Part shown: in pieces, positions 46,383 through 59,666 of the stretch
Layout: the number at the start of each line of letters is the position of its first letter
Position numbering within the stretch: the stretch's first letter is position 1
Assembly (NCBI GenBank): GCA_947561715.1
Contig: OX387204.1
Span: 9,367,001-9,431,000 of the forward strand
DNA length: 64,000 bases
Origin: Ascidia mentula
Lineage: Eukaryota > Chordata > Ascidiacea > Phlebobranchia > Ascidiidae
Direction: 5' to 3'
Program-made: the position numbers and the translations under genes
Notes under the pieces: generated by a model
Databases searched by the model: none
What the model saw: only the letters and a program-made list of their open reading frames with translations
What the model was told of the DNA's origin: nothing

Positions 46383-49300
46383 TTATACAGTAGAATTACG
46401 ACTCGAATCCACAACATCCTGTGTCTGCACCGCAATGCTGGAGCTGTTTTTACGCCTGGATCGAGACCATGACGTTGTCGATAAAGTGGTGACTTCATCA
46501 GGAATGGCGTAACGCCTTGCTCTGATTGACTGATGATGATGATGATAAGGCGGTGGAGCAACTTCTGCCTGTCGATGACGTATGACGGCGCGGTGTGGTG
46601 TAAGCACTGAAGCGGAACGATTTACTTGAGGAAATGTCTGCTGGGGAAAACGTGGAATTTGCGGAGAGTGATCCGGGGACAGTTGAGTTAAGTCCACCCA
46701 ACCTTTTGAAACTAACTCTTCATCGTGACGTACTACCATCATATTGACCCCTGCATGCCGACTGTATTTGTTTCCGTGAACGGTGACGCCACGTGACGTA
46801 AGAGTGTTTTGCGGAGGAACTTCCACTCGACGGTGTAAGCTGTGTGACGTGGTAACTGATGAACGCTGCTTCGGTGGCAACTGTAAAGAAGCGACATCGC
46901 TGTTGTTATTTCCGTTTCTTTGACCTGGACGAAAATCCACCGACAATGGTTGGGATTCCATTCGACTGGAAGAATGAAGGTTCATGAAGTTTGTTAAGGT
47001 GGGAAGATTAGTGTTTTGCTGATCAAGGTTCGCTTCACTCCACGAGCTTTTCTTGCGACGAACCCACATATCTTTGCTGTTGTTGGCGTCGCGCTTTGAT
47101 GTAACGACTGGCGTACGCCGGGGAAATGACATAGTATTCAAATTTCCGGAACTCGGCGCTTTGGGCAATGGCGTAAGAATCCCAGCATCAGCAATCGCCC
47201 TCTGAAAGGCTGAACTTGATCTTGGCACGTCGTAATCCTGCTCAACTTTGCCAAGTTGCATTGCGCTAACAGACTTTGTTACCTTGCTAGACGGGACGCC
47301 ACTGGCATCAGGTAACTGGACAGCACATTCCTCATCAAGTAGATCAAGGGAGCGAGATCTTTTGTACCGCGCCACAGGTAAGTGTTGGGTGGCAGTAGAG
47401 GTACGTGGCGGGTTAGGATGAGAATGAATGAGAACATTGTCTTGGTCTTTGTAAAGACTGGTGTGAATGTTTGGACTAGGCGTTCTGCTGAGGCGAGCAG
47501 TGAGTTCGCGCAAGTTTTCAAGCGATTCCTGCAATTTGCAGTGAGAACAACATATTTCAAACCAAGAAAACAAGAGTAAACTATTTAAAATAGTCAAATT
47601 ATTAAATGTGCCGTATCAGACTTTATATGTCTACGAACTGAATTCTCTTGATTAATCGCCATCAAAAGATGGGCTGAACAGAGATTTGGGGTTAATGAGT
47701 CATTATCAACACGACGATGCCGCAGGAACGATGCCGCAACACGGCGATGCCAACTGACGACAGCTTATGGTTTCATAGTGCCTTTTTTCTTCGATCGTCT
47801 TGCGCTTGTTTGTTGTTCCGCATTGTGTTTATTATACACCTGATGAAGCGAGAGGTACTCGCGAAAGCTAGTGCGCATTTTTTAATACAAAAGTCAGTCA
47901 TTTTAAAAGAGTGGTAAGTCAAGAGACATCAATTCGTATTTAAAATAGGGTACTTTTTATGACTCAAAACGTACCTCCATCTTCGCTTCAAATTCGCTGT
48001 CATCTTCATGCTCACCACCAGCAGAAGGTGTCCAGGTGTGCTCGACGTCATCATCAAGGTCATCCTCACTTTCAGCCAAGCCCGCTTTCACGTTATCATA
48101 AATGCTATAAGGTCTGGTACTGGATATCATTTGTAACGGAAAAACTCCAGTTTTTGAATGTAAATGATGATGCGGCATGGAGGCCGCTTGTACAGAGTTT
48201 GTTAGCCGTTGATCTGAGGTGTATTGTTCAGAGGAAGATCGCCCGCTGGCCTGTCGACGGTTGGAAAATGTGAATGTGCTGTAGGTTCGAAAAAACGAGA
48301 GAAAAATAGCAGAGAATCATTGGTTTGTTAGTGATGATTGCTAATTAATGCTCATTAACTAGCACTAATAACATGTTTGAGGTTTGAATGATTTCAGACA
48401 CAAAACTACACTTTAAAAATTCTATATGATATGTAAGTCTTGTTTATAACTGCATTTCCCAAACAAACTTATCATAAACAATTAAAAATCACACATAAAA
48501 AAATATATTTCGCAATCAAGCAGTACAAATTGGTTCAAAGAATGTAGTGGATAGTATACCATGCATGTGCCCCAGTGCAAGAAAACACAGATCATTGACA
48601 ATTGATCAAATTTAATGATGAACATGAGCAAACAAAGGTATGTGAACTTTGGTCTACTGTATCTACTTCATTTGTTCCTTTGTGTTATTACATTACATAA
48701 GTTAATACTTTGCGTTATTCTAGACCAGTGGTTCTAAACTGAGGCCCCAAGCAACTTCTAAAAATGTGCACTAATAGATTGATAAATTTCAATTTAAAAC
48801 TGCTTTGAACAATGTGTGTGGTGTACACAATAAGACTAGACAAAAGCCTGGGAGGGTGGTTTGCGACTGGTTTAGCGAGAATAACTGCTATAAACCAAGG
48901 CTTCTTAAACTTGTTGTGCTGTGACCCAATTTTTAAAAAAGAATTGAGGGTTTTGAAGATATTGATAATCATTGTAATTGGTTGGCCAAAATTACTCTGG
49001 TGAAATGTTGTCTACAAAAACTTATACAAATTGTGTTGAGTTTTATGTGCATGCATGTGTTGTGGATGCCATGACAACAGCAGTCCTACATTCACCACTT
49101 GACAAAAACAACATAGTGTTGCCTACAATCTTCACCTGTCTTACCCTGAAGCGCGCTATGCAATCTTGAACAGCCAGCGAGGCTACCAAAATAACACAGT
49201 TTAATTATAAGCAGGGTGTTTACACATGCCATGAGGTTAAATTGCTGCAATATTTTGGAAGCATGACAAATGGTACATGGTGAGTGAAATTATAAAAAAT

Positions 49301-52300
49301 GGACAATTACAGCTATAAAGTAAACTGTATGTGGTTAGTTGGTTATGTTTATTAACCTAACTCTATAAATGTAACTGAATATAATGTAACTAAATCCGAC
49401 AAAAAGTGTTGTACAAAACTACATAATTCTTACCTGTGATTTGTGAGAAGGTAATGTGTTGGTGTTAGTCTTAAGCAAGCCTGTGCTTTTTGACTTGACA
49501 AATTTGGCGTTTTTCACAGTGCTTAGGTTTGTGGAGGAATCACTTTCATTTTGTGGTTCTTCATGTGGCAGCCATTTTATAGCACTACTCATCAAGGGAC
49601 TTTTTTCGGTGGGCTCAGTAGCTGGAGAAACTTTGTTTGGACTTGGAGTTCGCCATACTAACTTTGAACGACTGTCATTGCCTCCAGGGCTTGCATCAGG
49701 TTGACTAGGTTGGGTTGAATCTGCCGAAGAATAATTGTTGTCTGTTGATGTGGGAATTTCAAGTTGGGGAGGAGTTTTCTTTGTGTTAGTGGATTTTTTA
49801 ACTGGTGATTTATGCATATGACCATTGTCAGACATTGAATTTTCTTTTTTGTCCGTAGTTGTTGCGGGAGGAATGTTTCTTTGGCCGGGGTTTGTTTCAG
49901 CAACAGTGGGTGATTTCTTGGAACTTTTTCTTGACTTTGATTTCCTGCTGTTCGCATGTTTTTTTACATTTTCATCTTCAGTTATCCGTGGAATTGTTTT
50001 TTGTGATACGGTTTGAACAAGTGAAGGGTGTGAATCAGTTTCTTCCATTGAGTTTGTGTTTTTGCCATCACTTGCCCTTGAAGCCTCCCCTGCTGTAACA
50101 GCACCGTTATGAGGACCATTTTTAATGCTTTTTTGTTTCTTGCCCTCCTTGTGCTTGCCCTTGCGCTCAGATAGCTTGTTCGTTGTAAAACTTAGATCTG
50201 TAACATCAAACACTGGTCCAATGGTATTTATAGAGCTTAAGAGTTTAATGGTAAAACAGTTGTTTGATTTTTCTTCATTAACACAAGGTTTCAACAAGAC
50301 ATGTCACAAAAATTAAAAGTTACATTTACCTGGATTGACAGATTTTACAGATTGCCGAAGACCTGTTTCTTGTTCAAAAGTTGGTTGTATCTTTTTACCA
50401 AACGGAAGTTTTGGCATTTCATCTTGACCTGGAGGTGGAGGAAGTTCCATACCTGCTCTTCTAAGTTCATTCATGTTTACCTTGTGATAAAAATGTGAAA
50501 AAAAGTTCCAACACACGCATTTTAAAATTTATAGCTTTATTTATAGTTATTTACTATTTGTAATTTCTTATTGCCATTATTATTAAGATTTACCCTAAGA
50601 TGTTCAACCACAGCATCATCATCAGCACCAAAATCTATTGCTAGTTGTTCTTGCAGAAAGCGAACAATCTCCTCCATATCCATTTTCTTTATTACAGCTG
50701 GAGATAATTTAATAAAAATAAAAAATGATGCAAAATCAAACACTCTGATTTAATTTTTGATTACGAATACATGAGTACAAATTAACTAATTTGGTGGATG
50801 TTTATTGTTAGTTTTACATATCTGGCTTAATCAAACTACTCTCAATAGAAGAAACAATAGGGTTTATTCTAGTTTTACCACAGAAATAACAAAGCGTCAT
50901 GGAAACATTACTAAATCAAATGACAGTACCAACCTTTGTGCATTTTTAAGGTTGTGTATGACATTGCAGTAAGAAGCCTTTCTCCCTCAAGCACATAAAT
51001 ATCCCATAAACGCAAAGTGAGTGGAAATGGTGAGCGGTCAAGAAAACATTGAAAAAACCACTTCATTGTATATAAGCTTGCAAAAATTTCATTTTTGTCC
51101 TGGCAAATTTTTTTAATAAATAGTTATTTAACTTTCATTCATCAGTAAACTACTATTATGTTATTGTATAATGCAATACTAATATATGGCAACAAACCTA
51201 TTAGTGTACTGGACAATACAGAAGTATACAATGCTTACAGATCAGCCAACCTTATGCTACATTAAAATAACAGAATATGCAACACATTGAAAAGAGATTG
51301 GATAAGTAAACTATTTGCCACTCCACTCACAAGATGCTTTTTTAATCTTGGCATCATTTTCTTAAGAATTTTGTCATGGTGTTCTTGGAATCGCATTAAT
51401 TTGGGAAAGCCAGGGATGAAAAATCCATGCATCAAATGCTTTTTTCCATACAAGAGAGAATGTAAAGCCCAAAATGCTTCCTGCAAATGACCTTTGGGAA
51501 TTAACTGGGGACAAAGTTCCTAATTGCCTCCTGGGCCAATTTGGGATAATCAATATATTTGCATCAGATTGGCAAGACTTTTTATGACCACTAACATAAT
51601 GCTGGGTTAGGTTCTGGTTTTAAACTTATACGTTACCTCTTCACTCATGTACATAAGCAACAAAGCAGCAATTTGGGACATTCCCTGACAATAACCAACT
51701 TCTGTGTTGTACATAGAATAAGCAGATAAAACATCAAACAACTGTTGTTGCTTGATACTGAAAAAAACCCATATGATTAAAAAAGATAGTACCATTAACA
51801 CAAGGTACAAAGTAAATTTAGAAACCACCTGCCAATGAACTATGAAGGGGTTGGGGGAATAACAACATGCAAATTAGTTAAGTTGGTAAACGCCAACTAT
51901 GTGACATTTTCTTAAGATTAAAAGTTTAATATTCAACAATCAAAAATTTGCTGCCGGAACATTTCAACATTAACAAATATAAATTGACACTAAGCATTAC
52001 CTGTATCTTTTTCTAAACATGATATGATCACGATACGTTCGATTAACATCCATGTCAATTTGTTTTATATCTGGAGAATGTTCATGTGAACGAGTTCTCA
52101 TCTCCTGCAAATCAGAAGCCTTAGTTAAAATTAAACAATGAAGAGTGTGCGATCCACAAACAACATTTGAATGCTATTTCAAGACAAAGAAATGTGAAGG
52201 CATGCCAATGGGATCAAAGTACCAAACACATGGTGTGACTAGCTTTGAAAATAGTTTTCTATGAACTGCTTTTTGTTTCATTCTAATGTAATCTAATTAT

Positions 52301-55300
52301 ATACAACACTTTGTATTGACATTAATAATCAACAAGTAAACAAGCACATCAAAGAAAAAAAACTGAAAAATTTTTTTACCAAAATAATTCATAAATAAAA
52401 CTTTATTCAAATGTATTACATAAACAATACTCAAGAATAAAAGACTATTTGCACCATGAACATATGGCAATGCTTGTGACTCGTGATTATATACTTCGAC
52501 ATATAATATTCAATGTGCTATTATAACAACATTGTATCAATAATTTACACTTTGTGCTAATAATAATTTTTGTATTTTAATAATTGTACGACATGCCATA
52601 CCATCATGTTATATATAAAGCAGTAGCATTAATGTTAGTGACTGCTAACCATCCTTACGGCTAATTGCTTGGAATAATCCATCATGTTTACCACACTTTT
52701 GCAATATGTTATGTAATAATAAAATTAATGTTGGTTGCCTGTTGGAAAAATGGGGACAAATATGAAATATCTCAATATCTATTTTTGTGGTCTATAAGGT
52801 CAAGAATAAAATTTCAACACACTTGATAAACAGCTGGTTCATTTTCCATGAGCATGGACACATCTAATAATAATCTCCATGCATCACCGCGCATATTTAA
52901 TGGAATTCCTTTGTAAACCCTTTCTCTGAGCTGCACAAGGTAAGAAAATATAGATTTAATAACAAAACATGTTACTATCCAAACAAGTTAATACAATGAA
53001 AAAAATAAATAAGCAAGCTAAATACAAAATTAGTTTGTAAAATGTTGGTCTTATATCCAATAACAATAACTCTAACATAGCTGTAAACAGTAAATGTGAT
53101 CTTTTAGAATACCTTTTCTGTTCCCGCAAATGATGGCCATTTTAGTAGCATTTTTACCCATTTGTATTGTCTTTTCACTTCAGTTGCTTTTCTTCTCTCC
53201 TCTATCAATCCAGGGACATCACTGAGTTCTTTTTCACTAAAAGCATTGTTTTATTTTTAGAATTATATGTTGAGCCCAACCTATCACAATAAATCTCATA
53301 TTCAGAATCATTAAGACCGTTGGGATTTTTTTAAACTTTAGTGTACAATATACTCTGTGTATTGTGTCTGAATCATTGGATTAAGTTTTTATTTACCTCA
53401 CAAAATTGCACAGCTTAAAAAATGTGTAAAAAAAATTTAAAACAGGCTTTTAACTATTCAGACTGGCTAAAGTTTACTTTTCTATTTAAAATTAATTTAC
53501 AGTAAACTTTTTTATATGGCCCAATCAACACAGCTGTGTGCTATCTTACTGTAAGAAACCATATCTGTCGGTGATTTTGTAAATTCTTGCATTTGCATCA
53601 AGCCAATTATCTTCCTCTTCCTCACTATCCTCACCCTACAATATAACAACTTTCATGTAGAATGTAAAAAAAAATGTTTAATATTTTACACATATTAATA
53701 TTTAAAAATTCAACATTGACCTAAAAACAATTGTACCTTTTTATATCTGTTGACAATGTCAAGTCTTTCCTTAGCTGCTCGTTGCAGAGCTTCTTTTTTG
53801 TAGTCCTCTCCACCTGGTGCAAAACATTTTATGTTAATTTCAGTGTGTAATGAACACTTCTTGGACATTTTGCTTACACACATAAAGATCATACCCTAAC
53901 ACAGACAAGATGATAATCTTTGTAAACCACTACTAATGTGCATTTTGGAAGACTACATTTGCATACAGATAAAAAATTCTAATCAACCTTAACATAAAGG
54001 GCACAATATTTCTGAAAGATTTTAAAGCCAGTAGTCACAGAAGTAAAAAAAATAGAACAAGAATATAATGGTAACTGTTTTATTCAGGTATAATTAAATA
54101 TAGAAGACAAAAGCTAAACAATTTAATTGTTACGGAACACAAAATAAAATAAATATACACATTATCAACCACAATAAAATGTATATATGTGCCTACTAGG
54201 TTTACAGTCTTCGCAGCCTAGCTGGAATAGTCACTTTTTCCTGACAAGTCAAAATGAGATTCCAAAAATATAGCTAAGGTTTGAACTCATGAGCCTGGGC
54301 TGACCAGGCCCAACACTCTACCAACTGAGATACAGGAGCTCTGCGGTTTCAAAGGGTATATTGTTGCCAAGATGCACCAGTGTATCAAGCGCACAACTCG
54401 CCAGGCAACCTTCACATAAATGTAGGGGATTTCTACCACTATAATCAAAAAGTGACTGGTCCAGCTAGGCTGCAATACCTTGGCTGTGAAGCCTGTACAC
54501 CCAATGATCTTGATATGATATCTGTGATCACTAAGTAACCTGCGCAGTGGGGCCAATTATACATTTGCATGTAACATTAACTGTGTTGTCTGATTATAGT
54601 GGTAGAGATCCCTTATATAAATGTGAAGGTGGCCTGGCAAGTTGTGCGCTTGTGCTCTAGTGTACCATGGCAACAATATACCCAATGAAACCGCAGAGCA
54701 TTGGGCCTGGTCAGTCCAGGGTTGTGCATTTAAACCTCTCCGGGAGCTTGAATTTAAAGCCTTTAAACCTAATGATCTCAAAATGATAGCCATGATGAAA
54801 TTAAGGACCTGCAGAGTGGGGTGATTCTGCCAATCATGAGTTTTCATGAAACGTTACTGCAATACATGTGCCTACATACATTGTTTTGTTCAAATGTTTG
54901 ACTTCCCAAACATAATTAATTTTGCTTGTGTTGACATGAGAAATAAATGCCCTTCAGTAAATAGGACCATAGAAACACGCAAAAACATTTCGTCGGTCAG
55001 ATCGCCCAAAACATAGAAAAACGACGCAAATTCGGTTTTGTGTCACTTTGTTTTTACACAGAATGTTGTAGCACTAAGTTGTAAACACTTTAATTATGGA
55101 CCCCCTTACTGAAAGCGGCACATTTTTGTTTCACTGGGTCTATTGCAGATTTAGTAATTATGAAATAACAAACAAATCTATTACACAACAATGCCAATTC
55201 TTACCATTATGCTACAAAAATTGCTGCGCTTGGTAACAATCCACGAGACACTTATGTTTGTCGTGATTGTGACAGTGATAATACAGGTCGTTTAAAACTA

Positions 55301-58263
55301 GACTAACGCATAGTATAATGTACATGTGTTTTTTCTGACAATCATTTTTAATTTAAACGAAATCCAGGGGTGACAATGCTTAGATTGTCACCCCTGTTTG
55401 TTTGTGAGGGGTGACATGTCACCCCAGTCACCCCTAAATCGACGCCTATGAATAGGACCATATTTTTCTTTCATGCAAAAAATTCATCATAGGCCCCATG
55501 CTATTAACAGAACCAACAGTTGTCACATTAGTTCAGTGACAATATCTCTTTTATGATTTAAATTACTACAACATGCTTGAACATATAATCATAAAGGACC
55601 AGTCTAGGATTTGACAAAAATGAGTTCCCCCAATAACAAACAAGAGTAAGACACAGCTCATTTTTTAAATTAAATTTCAGATTTTTTTTTCCTGGTCTTT
55701 GTCTGTTTCGGACAAAATCTGAGGTACAAATTATTTGAAATCTTTTAAGATTTTTTTTTCAATTTTTTGGACAATCTGGAATGTATGATCTAGACCAGTG
55801 GTTCTCAACCTCGTAAGTTTGCGGACTTTAAACTTTTAAAACAATTTTTGTGGACCGATGGACCAAAGTAGACTCTTTGTGAACTTTGTCTTACGTCACA
55901 ATGCTGCATTTTACGGAATGTGAGAAATTCTAAATCAGTTTAAAATTGGATGTTTTATTTCTTCAATTAATGGACAAGCCTTCAACATCTTGCATTTTGC
56001 AATTGAGATATAAAATGGTAATATATTTGGCGGACCGGCAGGAAAGTTGACGTGGACCAGCGGTTGAGAACCACTGATCTAGACCATTGCCAATTATGGA
56101 CAAAAGTTTCTGTTTTTTTATCATGTAATCTGGATAAGGTTGGATTTTTCCTCTCAACCTTAATAAAAACTACCTGCAGTTAGACGTTTTCTGCCATTAT
56201 TGTAGTCTACAACATTGTAACACTGAATCGATCAACTAATCACCATCATTACTGTATTTACGACATTACTTCAATTGTCTTGATATAAATACTTTTTGGG
56301 TAAACAATGCATGAGGTAAGAAACACATGATTGCAGTGTGACGGTGATTGTGTTTTTTTATCTGTTACAAAATATATAGTGTCTGTAATTAGGGATATCC
56401 TACTATCCAGAACTGGGCTCCAAGAAACGGAGATGTGCCAATCTTGCCATGACAATAATCGCATGTTAAGGTTGACACCCAAACACAGTATAGGACTGTG
56501 TTAATATGGATTCAATTTGTCCAACAAATTTCTCTGGAATGAAGACCATTGTTTTGGCCTACTAGGTCTCATCAGTGTAGCTTTGATGACATGTACGATC
56601 TTGCCAGCTAAACAGCCAGGCAAACACTTCCACTTTGTAGTCTATATGATGGACTATTATGCGATTGCTGCTAATGGTTGCATGTCAAACTAGGTGAAAC
56701 CCCCTGGAGACAAAACCAAACCGCACTGATGTGACCCAGCAGGTTAAAAAAGTGGCCCATGAGCAGCTCACCATAAACATGTATACATAAAGTTACTAAA
56801 ATACTCATTCTGACAATATTTGTTGATGCATTGCTTAAAGGGATTTAAAATTTGTTATATTGCCCAATAACCTTTGTTGCTTAAATAATATTAAAATGAA
56901 GTACATAATATGTTATTAACTTTTTCGACTGGTTACCCGACAAAAATGCTCAAGTTGACCTCACAACTAAATGTGAAATTGGTTGACCACAAAACTAATT
57001 CTAGAATAGATAGTCCAAGTAAAGAAGCCTTGCCTTTCATTTTGGTGATACAAAGGGGTATAAATGTGAAAAGGAAATACTGATTATTTACACAGAATAA
57101 AATAACATCCAGGCTGATCTACATTTCTAAACAATACTGTCAATGTCATAAGACAATGAATACAGTTACTCTTCACAAAACTGTGGTTAGCAAGTGCCAT
57201 ACAGTGAAGTCTCACTTGGGATCAGCAGTTCAATAATTCATAGTTAACCATACAGGATGTGATCAGAAGAACTATTACCATGAATAGTTATAAATTATGT
57301 CAAAGCCATTGTGATACACCAAAGAGAATTTATACAACTGAATGTACTGTCAGTAAAGGTAAGCTTTACAACAATGTTCAATTGATGTTTATTGAAAATT
57401 GAAATAAGATTTTTGCTAAATGATGGATGGAGAATTGAACATCCAAAAAACTACATATTATACACATTTTTTGTAGACACTTTGCACAAAAGAGCATGTA
57501 TATAATCAGTGTCTTTACAATTAGTGTTTTTGAACAAATATTTTGTAATGCTACAATATGGCTTTTCTGGCAATAATTTTATTAAATCAACGTTTCGGTT
57601 GCTAATGTGCAGAATAACACAGCGTAGACAATGTCAAGGAGCAAGAAGTAAGAAAAAAATGCTAGAGAGGAAAAAGAAGATATAAAAAATGAGTAAGGAA
57701 ATGTGGGGCAAACACATCCGCACTACAATTATCAGCAACCACAAATTATCACTTAGTGACAAAAAACAAAACCCTGTTTCCCCAAACACTTGCTAGGCAA
57801 CTCTGCCCATGCACCTTGTGCATTCCAAAAACAGTGCTAATATGTGGTTGCTAATAATTGTAGTGCAGATTCCTTATCATTCTTAATTTTGACTTTTTTC
57901 TTAGTTTGTGCGTCTTGGCATTGTCCACATTGTGTTATTCTGCGCATTCACTTTTCTACATCCTCATGAAGGCTGCTGCATACCAACCAAAACTTTGATG
58001 TAATAAAATTATTGCCAGAAGAGCTATACTATAGCATTAAAAAATGGCTGGCAGATTCAGTGGTAATTTAAATATTGTGTAACTTTCAATACATGTTACA
58101 AAGCCAATATACTGATAATACAACACAAAATGATGAAAAATGCATTTTGGAAGTTTTCTTAAAGTGAATTAAATCGATATATTGAAACACCTCTTTACTT
58201 ACTCATCTCAGCTAGACTTGGCATGTTTGTTACTACTTGATGTTGTTCCTCGGGGCTTGACAT
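46383..58263 (-). CDS. USP6NL: USP6NL/RN-tre-type Rab GTPase-activating protein
   Basis: Fourteen exons fit with matching phases: 58203-58263, 53737-53813, 53550-53635, 53113-53236, 52823-52930, 52001-52104, 51637-51757, 51331-51480, 50934-51099, 50594-50697, 50330-50480, 49434-50197, 47975-48250 and 46383-47528. They total 1145 aa; human USP6NL has 828. The TBC domain spans about 117-332. It has the arginine finger in IDMDVNR (Arg174) and the glutamine finger in GYCQGM (Gln211), so it should be an active Rab[26 protein letters not shown] and [14 protein letters not shown] are close to USP6NL, which acts on Rab5/Rab43 in endocytosis and Golgi traffic. Residues from about 420 on are low-complexity, Ser/Pro/Lys-rich and unlike the human tail. 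Intron 1 is 4.4 kb and packed with small repeats. Confidence 0.93.
47840..47868 (+). other. CTGATGA...GAAA hairpin, hammerhead-like
   Basis: CTGATGA is followed by A, then GCGAG-AGGTA-CTCGC (a 5-bp hairpin), then GAAAGC. It mimics the hammerhead order (core, helix II, GAAA) but has an extra unpaired base before the helix, and I found no helix I or III partners. It lies in a USP6NL intron, on the other strand. Confidence 0.3.
54213..54473. mobile_element. Fold-back element with tRNA-like interior
   Basis: The ends are inverted copies: GCAGCCTAGCTGGAATAGTC at 54213 and its near reverse complement ending GGTCCAGCTAGGCTGC at 54473, over about 27 bp with two mismatches. Inside, read on the minus strand, are a tRNA-type A box (TATCTCAGTTGGTAGAGTG, 54315-54333) and B box (GTTCAAACC, 54278-54286). 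This suggests a tRNA-derived SINE caught in or evolved into a fold-back element. It lies in USP6NL intron 1. Confidence 0.6.
54590..54850. mobile_element. Inverted, diverged copy of the 54213 element
   Basis: It is the reverse complement of much of the neighbouring element: GATTATAGTGGTAGAGATCC, AATGTGAAGGTGGCCTGGCA, GCATTGGGCCTGGTCAGTCC. The tRNA-like boxes have decayed. The two copies face each other about 120 bp apart and could form a long hairpin. Confidence 0.6.
55796..56076. mobile_element. Non-autonomous hAT-type MITE, 281 bp
   Basis: The ends are perfect 15-bp inverted repeats, CAGTGGTTCTCAACC and GGTTGAGAACCACTG. They are flanked by an identical 8-bp duplication, ATCTAGAC (55788-55795 and 56077-56084). 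Eight-base target duplications and this terminal sequence are typical of hAT transposons. No transposase frame is present. The intact ends and duplication suggest fairly recent insertion into USP6NL intron 1. Confidence 0.9.
56480..56700 (-). repeat. Member of the hammerhead-bearing repeat, degenerate
   Basis: On the minus strand AAGTGGAAGTGTTTGCCTGG and ACACTGATGAGACC match the 1440-1508 region in order. The CTGATGA core is at 56569-56575, but the bases corresponding to GGTCGAAAC have diverged (GGCCAAAAC). It is a relic of the same dispersed family. Confidence 0.5.
57548..58038. mobile_element. Fold-back element, about 490 bp
   Basis: The terminal arms of about 53 bp are inverted copies (left: ATGCTACAATATGGCTTTTC, GGCAATAATTTTATTAAATC; right arm ends TATACTATAGCAT). 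A second inner pair (GCAGAATAACAC and GTGTTATTCTGCGC) extends the pairing. There is no coding content. Just right of the inner pair the sequence CATGAAGGCTGCTGCATACC resembles a degenerate CTGATGA-hairpin motif. Target duplications are not obvious. Confidence 0.7.
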
Positions 58264-59440
58264 AACAATAAAAAAATCAGCAGACTGGTAGAGTCAAAAT
58301 AATAATCATGCAGGTTTTGTTCAGGGTTGCTGTGGACAACCACAAATTCTAAACACTTTATGTACCATTCATCCTGTACAATAACAGTATAATACAGTTT
58401 GTCCATGAATACAATGTCACCATGAAACGAGTATAAACAGTAAATACATGCCATTAACTGCTTAAGGTGTTAATTTACACCCTTTTGCATCTTGATAGTT
58501 CACCGAAAGAAACCTGTTGTTTTTAAACCATCAAAGTTTGTTGTCATTGACTTCACAGCGTGTAAATTGGTACTTTTAGTGCTCACCGAAATCAACGCAG
58601 CAATCAGTTACTGCAGTAAACCCTTGAATGAAATCAACTAAGCGTTTGTGGACAAGTTCAAAGCAAGCAAAACTTATTTACACTTATTAAAAAATGCATT
58701 TCAAACTGGACCTTTTCCAAACACTTATTTTCCATTTCGAGATTTTTGAAGATCTTAACTCCTCAGTCCTCACTCAGCCTGATTCCCTGGTAAAGACCTG
58801 GTCAACCAACCATAACAATCACAGGAAACATGGAAATTGTGAAAAAGTCACGGCTTTTCACACTGGATTTACCTGCAAGCATAAAAATTATACAATCTAA
58901 AAAGAGCGAATACAAAATTATAGCGTTAATTTGCTTTGTTCACACAAGTAAATAAAGGAAGTGGTGTTTAAATTGTTTTTTGATTTGTTTTACATTACCC
59001 CACTTCCTTTGCTGACCTTCTGCTTGAAAAAAATACAAACAATACAAAGGTTACAGATAGTTTATTTTTTTAAGGGTAAACCTATTATAGAACAGAATAT
59101 AGATGGGGAATTATTTCAAATGACGACAATCGACGTAATGTTCTCTGCAAAGTTTTATCTGTACCGCATAGAAGGTCTTGTATGTTGTCAAGTGTAGGTT
59201 AGGCTAGAAATTCGCTCCAGCAAGTCTTGCCAATTAGGAAATCGTCTTTGTATGAGCAAATTGAACGCCTTGATATGACTCACTGAAATATGCAGGGCTA
59301 CAAATTTTATTTTTATCCGATAGTTCTGGCATTAATGTATGTCACGAAAAGCCAAAGGATTTTTATGTTTGTGATCTGTTAGACTATTGTGCATTGTATT
59401 CTACTTGTTTCAATTTGCCCAAATTAAGGTTTTCAAGAGT
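58264..59440. other. Intergenic, promoter side of the USP6NL-type gene
   Basis: No gene was recognised. Frames at 58694-58900 and 58961-59197 show no homology. Confidence 0.4.
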
Positions 59441-59666
59441 TGTTGTGGCAATGATAAAAGCGCGAGCACGATATCTCTCCCCAAGGGGCGATTTTGAGTT
59501 TTGCGCACTTGCCCTCAGTTATATGTATAAATGCGCCGTACACAGCTTACCAATAAACGGTTGTGCTACAGACGGGCTTGCGATAGTATTATGGATTTTC
59601 AGCCTAAAAGTCACAAGAATTGCGCCAGGTTTTTATTGTCCGTTGTGTGATCCATTTTAGACAACA
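59441..59666. mobile_element. Candidate LTR-like segment, 226 bp
   Basis: It starts TGTTGTGGCA and ends TTTTAGACAACA, so the ends are short inverted TG...CA repeats. Inside, TATAAA (about 59526) is followed by AATAAA (about 59552), an arrangement common in LTRs. No second copy lies in the window and no clear flanking duplication was found. It may be a fossil of an LTR-type element or a coincidence. Confidence 0.35.

Noticed and set aside
48720-49010. Second hAT-type MITE
   Set aside because: The left end, CAGTGGTTCTAAACTG, looks right, but I found no matching right end or 8-bp duplication. At best it is an old remnant.
54275-54345. A genuine tRNA gene
   Set aside because: A and B boxes are present, but the acceptor stem and anticodon arm do not fold as a tRNA. 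It is more likely the tRNA-derived head of a SINE.
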